From Saxidomus purpurata (Eukaryota; Mollusca; Bivalvia; Venerida; Veneridae): a stretch of 64,000 bases of DNA. The stretch's first letter is position 1. The number at the start of each line of letters is the position of its first letter. The DNA lies in contig JAFMSR010000007.1 of NCBI GenBank assembly GCA_022818135.1, positions 12,580,007-12,644,006 of the forward strand, given 5' to 3'. Below, in pieces: positions 56,695 to 64,000 of the stretch. The translations under genes and the position numbers were made by a program. The notes beneath the pieces were generated by a model that ran no database searches, was not told the DNA's origin, and was given only the letters and a program-made list of their open reading frames with translations.

Positions 56695-56896
56695 GTTATC
56701 CGTTAACATTATCTCGTGGAATGTACATTATGTACTAAATGTTGAAAAGATAATATATACATGTATGACAGTGACTTTTTATCTTTAGTAAGCGATTCAG
56801 ATTCATTGTTCTTAAATGAAACATGGACATCTAAAAATGATACTTTTAATTATGATACGTATAAGCGGTATAGATAGTGTACACATTATTGGTAAT
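56695..56896 (+). pseudogene. LINE ORF2 endonuclease, N-terminal part
   Basis: NIISWNVHYVLN opens the APE-like endonuclease, and SDSDSLFLNETWTSKNDTFN carries the catalytic Glu of the L-x-ETW motif. The trace is then cut by the CA-rich insertion at about 56897. Confidence 0.65.
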
Positions 56897-57484
56897 AAAA
56901 ACAAAAATAATATCAAACAGGGAATGCCACGTACCAAAAACGCAGCCTCCCCAAAACGAGCCCCACAGCACCCAGAAGTGCACACCACCAACACACACAC
57001 ACACACACAACACACACACACACACACACCACACACACAATCATGTACAACCATACACTACCAACACACACTGGCATACAAAGCAAACACACGAGGACAA
57101 AACGAACAATTAAAAGGAACACAGTGGGGCACCGCCTTGGAACGGTCAGTGGCAAAAACACCACTGGGGAGCTTAAACCGGTTTATGGTGCGCACCCAAC
57201 CTCACTCTTACCCCCACCATGTTCCAAAGTCACAGGACAGTGTAAATAAAAGTAATCCCTGCTAAGTGAATCTTTAACACACGCAATGGAAACAAAAAGG
57301 CATGGTATGTAAAACACAAAAATGCTCGTGTATAAATATATAAAAAGCAAACCTTGAGAACCAAAAAAACGTATGTACTCAATGCCTTTGCAGAAGGCAG
57401 AGCACCAAGAGAAACACCCTTAAGGGCCCGACGAAACAGGCCAGAGGACAGAAATCAATAATAAGTCAAACAATACAAACAGGG
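56897..57484 (+). repeat. CA-rich ~590-bp insertion element, copy 1
   Basis: Begins AAAACAAAAATAATATCAAA then CAGGGAATGCCACG, has a (CA)n core at 56990-57040 and ends near CAATACAAACAGGG. It interrupts the LINE endonuclease: coding resumes right after it as RSSGGISFYFKHN. Copies begin identically at 58450 and 62165. Overlapping long frames on both strands are translations of the microsatellite. Confidence 0.75.
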
Positions 57485-58046
57485 TTAGATCAAGCGGTGG
57501 TATTTCTTTTTACTTCAAACATAATATGAAAAAATATGTTACTGTTGTTGATAAAAAGCAGTATGGCTATGTGTGGGTTAAGTTAGACCACTCATTATTT
57601 CATTTTGATGAAAATGTTTACATTTGTCATGTATATATACCCCCGTCTTCTTCGAACGTCATAAATACAGAAGAATTCGATTTTTTCGAAAACATAGAAC
57701 TTGATATGTGATATTTTAAAATACAAAGAGCTTGGTAAAATATACGTCACAGGTGATTTTAATAGCCGCACCTCGAATATTTCTGATTATTTTGAACTCG
57801 ATAAATATTTATATGAAAACTTGCCATTTGTTAATAGAGGTGAAATACCGTATCGTGCAAATCGAGATCACGTGTTTGATGTACAAGGTAGACGTTTACA
57901 TATACACGGGTCGATTTTTGTTTGACCGTGAAATTGGACAATTTACATACTGTTCCCAAATAGGGGAGAGCACTGTTGATTATCTGCTTCTGAATGTTGA
58001 AGATTTGCACACCTTTAACAGCTTTGAAATTTTACCATTTGAATGA
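57485..58046 (+). pseudogene. LINE ORF2 endonuclease, C-terminal part
   Basis: SSGGISFYFKHN, VYICHVYIPPSSSNV, then IYVTGDFNSRTSNISDYFEL with the GDFN metal-site motif, and after a frame change REIGQFTYCSQIGESTVDYL, then LLNVEDLHTFNSFEILPFE. The order matches the APE-type endonuclease of L1/Tx1-like LINEs, whose final SDH motif is not visible. At least two frameshifts. Confidence 0.75.
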
Positions 58047-58209
58047 GTTTTAATTGATCAACGACTTGAGTTTTAGACTCCTCGAATAAAGGTTTAGAAA
58101 ATAATTTTATTTGTAAGAAAAATGATTCTAAATGAGTCACAAAGAATAATCTGGGATGCCAGCAAGTCTGGATATTTCTCAGACAAAATCAGTCAGCTCA
58201 GTTATTGTT

Positions 58210-58450
58210 TAACAGTTTATCATCATGGGCTAATACGGATAACGAACTTTTAAAAAATCAACTCGGTTTCCAAAAAGGAAAATCGATTATTGACTGCATT
58301 TTCATTTTACACTCTGTTATTCTAAAGATTCTTAATTCAGGTAAAAAACTATAATGTATATCTATCGACTACCGACAATGTTTCGATAAAATTGAAATCG
58401 TCATTACTGTGACAAAAATTAATATCAGAGTTAGCTCAAAGTTTGTTAAT
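58210..58450 (+). pseudogene. LINE reverse transcriptase, first part
   Basis: LKNQLGFQKGKSIIDCIFIL, HSVILKILNSGKKL, then after a stop ISIDYRQCFDKI. F-x-x-x-(S)-D..FILH and the D-Y-x-x-x-F-D block correspond to RT motifs 2/A. Cut by the second CA-rich insertion. Confidence 0.7.
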
Positions 58451-58975
58451 GCCATAAAAACAAAAATAATATCAAACAGGGAATATGCCTGAAATACCAA
58501 AATTAAAAGCGGGCTCCCCAAATAGGGGAGCCCCATAGCACCCTTGATAGTGCATCACCACCTTAAGACACACACACTTACACTTAAAACCATACACAGT
58601 TTTCAGATCACGCACACTTTCAGTCATGTACACACACATTTATAAAATAACTATTTGTAAGAAAAACTAGCATATAAAGCAAACACACGGGATGCAACAA
58701 CGGAATTTCTCAGACAAAAGGAACAGCAGTTGCTATGGGCACTACGGATAGCGAACGTTTAAATCAATTCGGCAAAAAAGGAAAACGATTACTGGGTGCA
58801 GTTTAATTTACCGGTTTATGGTACAGACTTAATTCAGGTAAACTTACTGTATACCTATCCCACCATGTTCCACAAGTAACAGGACAGTGTAAATAGAAAG
58901 TAATCCCTGCTAGGTTAATATCTAAGCAAACGCAAAGTTTGGAAATGCCAAAAGTCAATGTATAATTCGGTTAAG
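58450..58975 (+). repeat. CA-rich insertion element, copy 3 (diverged)
   Basis: Begins AAAACAAAAATAATATCAAA like the other copies. It shares GGACAGTGTAAATA and GTAATCCCTGCTA with copy 1. Contains a perfect hairpin GGGCTCCCC-AAATA-GGGGAGCCC at about 58510. It sits inside the RT domain of the same LINE. Confidence 0.65.
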
Positions 58976-59950
58976 GCATGTGTTCGATATGACCACGCAT
59001 ATTCCGAATATTTTAACTCACACATAGGTGTGAAACCAGGCGACCGCCTCTATTATTCATTTTGTTCGTAAACGACTCTATATTATTCATTTTGTTCGTA
59101 AACGACATTATTCAAAATATACAAGCAGATCTTGATGACGTATTCAAAATATACAAGCAGATCTTGATGACGTATTCACTTTAAGTGAGCATAAACTATT
59201 TCTTAATTTATATGCAAACGACCAAGTCCTTTTCGCTCAATCGCCGAACACTACAATCAATGCTAAATTATGTAGTGAAGTATTGTAAGTTGCGGGGGCT
59301 AAAAATAAACACCTCGAAAACAAAAGCTATGCTTTTTTGAACGCGGTAGACATACACATTATAATTTTTATATCGATAAAACACTGATAAATCAGTTGAT
59401 TACTTCAAATATCCATGTATAACCCTGTTCAAAAGCGGAAGTTGGTCCAGAAGTCAGAAATGCATATCGCAACATGCGTCCTTTTCATCATTTAATCTTT
59501 TCAAATTATTTAATTAATATGCAGAATTTATGATTAAACAGAAACTTAAATTTTTTGACATTGAAGTGAGGACATAAAGCACCAGATATTGAAGTAATAC
59601 ACACTAAATTTTTACGACGAATCCTTTGTGTTAAACAATCAACGAACCTATCTGCACTATTTGGCGAAACTGGACGATTGCCTTTAAACATCATTCGTAG
59701 TCAGCATGTTAAGATATTGGATACATATACTTAAACAAAATCCCAGTTCCCTTATCAGACAAACATTTATTATGTTAAAAGATGATGTTGAACTCAACAG
59801 AACATACTCGGAGAAAAACTGGGCATTTCAAGTAAAAAACATCCTTGATAGTCATGGATTTAGTTATATCCGGGACTATCAGTTTGAAATAGACATACCT
59901 TTTGATGCCATTAAAAAGAGAATATTCAAAGTTTAGCCTATCATATGGCA
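58976..59950 (+). pseudogene. LINE reverse transcriptase, remainder and C-terminal region
   Basis: VRYDHAYSEYFNSHIGVKPG corresponds to RT motif B, and YANDQVLFAQSPNTT to the catalytic F/YADD motif C with Asp-Asp replaced by Asn-Asp. Then SRSQKCISQHASFSSFNLF, FLRRILCVKQSTNLSALFGE, MLRYWIHILKQNPSSLI and WAFQVKNILDSHGFSYI follow the usual C-terminal order. Two adjacent micro-duplications (59051-59106 and 59109-59172) and many stops mark it as dead. Confidence 0.75.
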
Positions 59951-60104
59951 GCATTAACGTATTCTAGAACTACACAGGTCTCGATCATAGTCTCCTTCCG
60001 ATTATGTTTAAATAAAAAAAATTGAAAAAAGTGACATTCTTATTCATAAAAAAAACAAAAGTAGAAAGAAAAAAAAAAATCTAGGTAGGAATTGCAGAAA
60101 TAAG

Positions 60105-60283
60105 GTTGGTTACGGCTCCGTAAATATGTTTATTGAAAGCGGTTCTGGACACGCTTTTGAGCTAATTTTAAATTTAGAGATAAAAGTGACGTGAATTACG
60201 ATCTTAATCACTATATGTCTAAAAGTTTTCATACAGTTTGAAGAACTTTATTTTTTTTTACCAAAATCTGAGAGCGAGCAGCT
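60105..60283 (-). repeat. MITE family F, copy 3 (truncated)
   Basis: The minus strand begins AGCTGCTCGCTCTCAGATTT, then AAAGTTCTTCAAACTGTATG and ends near TACGGAGCCGTAACC, parallel to the first half of copy 1. TTAA at 60284-60287 lies at the outer end. Confidence 0.75.
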
Positions 60284-60289
60284 TTAAAA

Positions 60290-60919
60290 CTTCTGGACAC
60301 TGAGCTAATTTATTTTCAAAGTGTTCAGCACAATCAGAAGCTAATTGTTATTGAGACCTGAGTAGTTCTAAAAAACGTTAATGTTGTCATAAGATAGGCT
60401 ACTTTTTCACAGCTGTACGGCTTTCATTATTTTTTAACATTTGTCATATATTTACTTTTGTTTAGAGATTATTTTCATCATGTGATTCCCAACCGTGTGT
60501 TATGAAAGTAAGTATTGATACACATTTGTCTTCTGAATGTACGCATAATTTTGAAACCAGCATCAACACTAACTAAATAATGTTTCAAATATCGTACGGT
60601 GTAGAACTGACACTGCACACGGCTGCCTCCTTATCAAAACTCGGGGTGTCTGCATCCATATAACCAGTATTTGAATGTAAATGGTAAACTTCACAAAATT
60701 ACAAGTGACAACATTTAAGTGATAATCGGACACGTTGTTAGAAAACTATTGAGCACAACATATTATGTACGCGTGCATTTGAAAAACAGTCATTTTAAAT
60801 GCATTCAGGAAATACGTAAGAAATAAACATGTGGCTTTTATTACAAATCTTAAGTAGCCGCATGAATATTCTTAATTACGGGATAAACATAATTAGTTTT
60901 TGTGGCATTTACTATTTGG
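60290..60919. other. No recognised gene
   Basis: AT-rich, nothing supported. Confidence 0.4.
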
Positions 60920-61005
60920 ACGCTGGTTCGATTCCTACACGCGGAGATAGAAACACTTCACCTACGACCTAAGAGCTATAACCCGTGGACAAAACTGGCT
61001 TCTGT
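60920..61005 (+). repeat. Short repeat, inverted partner at 63893
   Basis: CTGGTTCGATTCCTACACGC (box B-like) followed by CTACGACCTAAGAGCTATAA matches the reverse complement of 63893-63985. Possibly a SINE fragment. Confidence 0.5.
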
Positions 61006-61094
61006 TCGTAGAGGCGTTTGCTGTTTTATAAAAAAATGAAGATGATTTCTAAAGATCGCACTAAGTGGAAGACGTAACGTCAAACATTGCGTCA

Positions 61095-61215
61095 CACTAC
61101 TTGAACATTAACACCTCAGGCTTAGATTCAAACCCGGGAACTGTAATATTAGTATTACATTTTCTCTTTTTAGTTCAAGTCATCGGGTCTTACCACTACA
61201 CCACGGAGGCGGGCT
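61095..61215 (-). repeat. tRNA-like sequence with long insert
   Basis: The minus strand begins GCCTCCGTGGTGTAGTGGTA (tRNA-like 5' end with box A) and, after about 35 AT-rich bases, has CCCGGGTTTGAATCTAAGCC (box B) then TGAGGT, which nearly pairs with the 5' GCCTC. The T stem does not pair, so it is a decayed tRNA or SINE head rather than an active gene. Confidence 0.45.
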
Positions 61216-61590
61216 ACCTCACCTAGTATCGTACGTGCGACAATAAACGCTTTATTTGCGCCGCCTAGGAAGGCGGTGCCAGTATTTCAATGTTTCATGG
61301 GGTTGCGTAATCGAAAAGGGAGCAGTCAACATTAATATTGTAAATATAAATTATGTTTTATGTATGAATAGAAGACTGATATGAGTCATTAAATTGTATC
61401 AAGTCATTAAAATTACAATACCATACAAAATACATAATTATGTCTTTTACCATTATTACAAAACTTTGGACACATTTAATAGGTATTCAGTAACTTTTCC
61501 ACAAATTTGTAGGCTACGGGTTTTTATAGCTTTGTTTACGGACCTCACGACCCGATTCATCAAAGCTAAGAAAAAAAGTTTCGGTGTTCA
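61216..61590. other. No recognised gene
   Basis: Contains one short GC hairpin (GCGCCGCCTAGGAAGGCGGTGCC-like, 61257-61280). Nothing else. Confidence 0.4.
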
Positions 61591-61599
61591 GATTTGTTA

Positions 61600-61850
61600 A
61601 ATACAGTACAGCACAGGCGAAACCCCACGCATATGCGTCCATGCGGCATGTAAATAAGAGTCTGAAAGCATGGAGATGCGGCGGGAAATCAAACGCGTGA
61701 CGCGACATCGCAAATTGTATGCGGCATTCAATTGCCGCATCTGAAAGACAAAATAGCAATCAAGCGCATTCAAGCGCGACAACGAGTCCTGCCGCGTGAT
61801 GCCGCGTGTCGCGACGTCATGCGGCAAGTCATTTTCTATACAGGTAAAAG
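61600..61850. repeat. CpG-rich block with GCGGCAT/ATGCCGC words
   Basis: GCATGCGGCA-type words recur in both orientations: CATGCGGCATG, ATGCGGCGGG, TATGCGGCATTC, ATTGCCGCATCT, CTGCCGCGTGATGCCGCGTG, CATGCGGCAAG. A strong local contrast to the AT-rich surroundings. An open minus frame (61597-61827) crosses it without recognisable family. Confidence 0.5.
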
Positions 61851-62164
61851 CGATGAAATAAAAAATATGTACTATATTGTATTGTATACATGTATAAAAC
61901 TGTGTTTTTCAATAATGATGTACAATGTATTCCATATTGTAACCAATAAAATTTCAGTCTTAAATGTTTTTAGTAATTACATTTGTATACCAGTAAGTTT
62001 TAGTAACCATAAAATCATGTATGTAGAAACGTGTTTTAAAACTGTGAGATGAAAAAGAAATACCTCAACCCATACGATTATTTTGAATGAATTATCTTAA
62101 TGCAGAGATCGACAAATACAACATTGAATGACATAGTACGACCAAGACGACAAATGTTAAGAAT

Positions 62165-62262
62165 AATATTAAAACAAAAATAATATCAAACAGGGAATGC
62201 CACGTACCAAAAACGCAGCCTCCCCAAAACGAACCCCACAGCACCCAGAAGCGCACACCACC

Positions 62263-62314
<52 letters not shown>

Positions 62315-62466
62315 CACACGACACACAACCATGCACACACACACACACACACCACCAACACACACTAGCATACAAAGCAAACACACGAGGACAAAACGAA
62401 CAATTAAAGGAACACAGTGGGGCACCGCCTTGGAACGGTCAGTGGCAAAAACACCACTGGGGAGCT
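62165..62466 (+). repeat. CA-rich insertion element, copy 2 (3'-truncated)
   Basis: Nearly identical to the first part of copy 1, from AAAACAAAAATAATATCAAA to AACACCACTGGGGAGCTTA, with a longer (CA)n core at 62263-62364. Cysteine/valine-rich open frames over it are translations of the microsatellite. Confidence 0.85.
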
Positions 62467-62958
62467 TAGCCTGAGGTGTTAAAGCATCGTGATCACTTTA
62501 AATGTTGATAATTGAAAAAAAATGATGCTTAAAAGAATCACGACAGAACTAAGTATTTACTGTAAATTAACGCTGAAATACATGAGAATGGGATTTCCTT
62601 ATCCACTACTTAATGGACATGGTAGATTTATTTTCACGCAAGTATGCAGAAATAAGTGTAAATACAGAATGGGGATGAAAATATTAATAATCAGCTTTTT
62701 CTCGAATTCTACTTCAAGACTGCTATAAATGGATAGAAAATGATCTAACTAAGAAAAAATACCCACAACCCTATGTTTATTTTTTTTAATAGTTTTACAG
62801 TCATTTTTTCGTATGTATGTGATGTGCTTGCTGCTTTTAATTTACGTAAAAATAGCCCGGCAGCGACGACAGCTCATTGCAGCAGTTAAGTATAAGGTTA
62901 TCTATCACCGGTATTGGGTGGAAATTTGTATCTCGTAGATGAAAGCGCAGTACCGGTA
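62467..62958. other. No recognised gene
   Basis: AT-rich; open frame 62522-62728 without family signature. Confidence 0.4.
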
Positions 62959-62960
62959 TA

Positions 62961-63640
62961 CAGTAAATTCTGCTTATAACGAATTCTCCGGGATCTATCA
63001 AATGTGTTCCTAATATCCTTGAGTTCCTTATATCCATATATCGACGTTCCTTGTATATATCGAACTAAAATATATATCGAACAAGTATTTTTATAGTCAA
63101 ATCCCAACCATCAACTTACAGTTGCTTTTGATTTTTCTACCACCTTTTATCTATAACTGTTATCCTTTTCTATATCCGTATGCAAATAATTGCAAAGATT
63201 AATAAAGCATAAAAAAAGACGGTTCATGTTTTCATTGGCAATACTGAAACAAAATAATTTTGTATTTGATACAATTGAATGAAGCCGATTTTCGCTCAAT
63301 AGCCAAAACTTGAATATTTAACATGTTTTTTTTTCTCCCAAAATTGGATTTCACCCAGTCTGTATGCTTAAAGAAACGCTCATAATTGTTTACGAAAAAT
63401 ATTACCACTTGAACATCGTACTTAGCAATTGTGTTGGTATTCTCTTTTAACTAGTTTATCAAAATGTTATACATGTGAAATGTAAAGGACTATATCCGAA
63501 GTTTCCTTATAAACGGAGTACGATATAACGGCATCTTTTTACATTTAACAAAAAAAAAGAGGAAAAATCGGGCCCAAAAGAACTGTTCGTTATAACCGAA
63601 GTTACGTTATATCCGGAGTCGCTTTATACGGATTTAACTG
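62961..63640. repeat. Tigger/pogo-like non-autonomous element (680 bp)
   Basis: The left end CAGTAAATTCTGCTTATAAC and right end TTATACGGATTTAACTG form imperfect inverted repeats starting CAGT, flanked by TA on both sides (62959-62960, 63641-63642). The ends carry several TATAACGAA/CGTTATATC words. CAGT ends and TA duplication are typical of pogo/Tigger elements of the Tc1/mariner superfamily. No transposase. Confidence 0.65.
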
Positions 63641-63643
63641 TAA

Positions 63644-63700
63644 TAAGGTAAACTGCCCGTCTGTTAGAACGACCAAAATACGACTGGAACGGATGTACTT
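63644..63700 (+). repeat. SINE tail fragment
   Basis: GGTAAACTGCCCGTCTGTTA, then CCAAAATACGACTGGAACGG matches the tail of the Ser-tRNA SINE at 24348-24575 (GGTAAACTGCCCGCCTGTAA, CAAAATACGGTTGAAACGGG). Confidence 0.65.
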
Positions 63701-63892
63701 TCCTTCTTGAATTGTAATTCAGTTCAAATCAAATTTAACTGTTTTGAAATCAAACCTTAGCACGAGGTTTTTATGTTACATGTGTGTATCACAATGTTTG
63801 ATGTTACGTCAGTAAATTTTACTTTCAACAGTGCGATCTTTAAAAAAAAACATCTTTATTATTTTCATAAAACATCAAACACCTATACGTAC

Positions 63893-63985
63893 AAAAGCCG
63901 GTTGTGATCCCGGTTCATAGCTCTTAGGTAGTTGGTAAAATGTTGGTGTCTAACTCCGAGTGTAGGAATCGATATGCATGTACGT
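63893..63985 (-). repeat. Short repeat, inverted partner of 60920
   Basis: The minus strand has CGATTCCTACACTCGGAGTT and CTACCTAAGAGCTATGAACC, parallel to 60920-61005. AAACCGGTTGT also recurs at the window edge after 63980. Confidence 0.5.
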
Positions 63986-64000
63986 ACAGAAACCGGTTGT

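Noticed and set aside
56812..57265. Several Thr/His- or Cys/Val-rich frames over the CA repeats here and at 62092-62469
   Set aside because: Translations of (CA)n inside copies of a repeated insertion element.
53463..60283. Single 6.8-kb element bounded by family F inverted ends
   Set aside because: Each end has its own MITE partner or truncation, and copy 3 lacks a matching opposite end, so separate MITEs explain it better.

Overview
This window looks like non-coding-rich genomic DNA from a marine invertebrate, most probably a bivalve mollusc. The DNA is strongly AT-rich. Genes are split into short exons with GT/AG borders. Repeats outweigh exons, and several repeat types (tRNA-headed SINEs, repeats rich in GGACGGACGG, ACGACA-rich repeats, hairpin-ended repeats with TGACCCCCGGGGTCA) are ones I associate with bivalve genomes. 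The assignment is an inference; nothing here names a species.

Host genes. (1) A guanylate-binding-protein-like (GBP) large GTPase lies on the minus strand from about 22.58 kb to beyond the left edge. Five coding exons are recognised: the ATG exon, a 47-bp exon, the P-loop exon, the DTEG exon and the RD/guanine-cap exon. The exon expected between the last two was not found. (2) A cytosolic sulfotransferase gene or pseudogene lies on the plus strand at 52.6-54.5 kb, with two apparent frameshifts and missing exons. (3) Two phase-compatible exons at 40.0-40.4 kb, and one at 30.7 kb, on the minus strand belong to proteins I do not recognise. (4) Two plus-strand exons at 12.3-12.9 kb carry a PDWHFGLWK motif that I associate with transposon-linked genes.

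Mobile elements dominate. Two large TTAA-flanked elements (13050-19052 and 42259-46098) share end sequences and tandem 3' subterminal units. The first encodes a decayed Cys-rich transposase N-terminus plus a C-terminal DEDD-type exonuclease with a changed motif III. A CACTG-ended element (23123-26317) contains two oppositely oriented arrays of a 20-bp repeat. A 2.7-kb foldback made of TTGGCAACTGGCA-like repeats occupies about 32.9-35.7 kb. A nested pair of perfect inverted repeats (65-bp outer, 93-bp inner) lies at 54664-55730. An L1-like LINE remnant (about 55.98-60.0 kb) is broken by CA-rich insertions, and a C-terminal fragment of a related LINE lies next to a frameshifted Tc1 (DD34E) transposase at 48.6-50.2 kb. 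Smaller units include three TTAA MITE families, a Tigger-like TA-flanked MITE, SINEs with Thr- and Ser-tRNA-like heads, and several tandem satellites.

Overall, a few host exons sit inside introns and intergenic DNA that have repeatedly taken in DNA transposons. The most unusual structures are the TTAA elements with exonuclease and tandem subterminal units, the inverted 20-bp arrays, and the nested perfect palindromes. Exon borders are read by eye from splice consensus and reading-frame phase and need transcript support.
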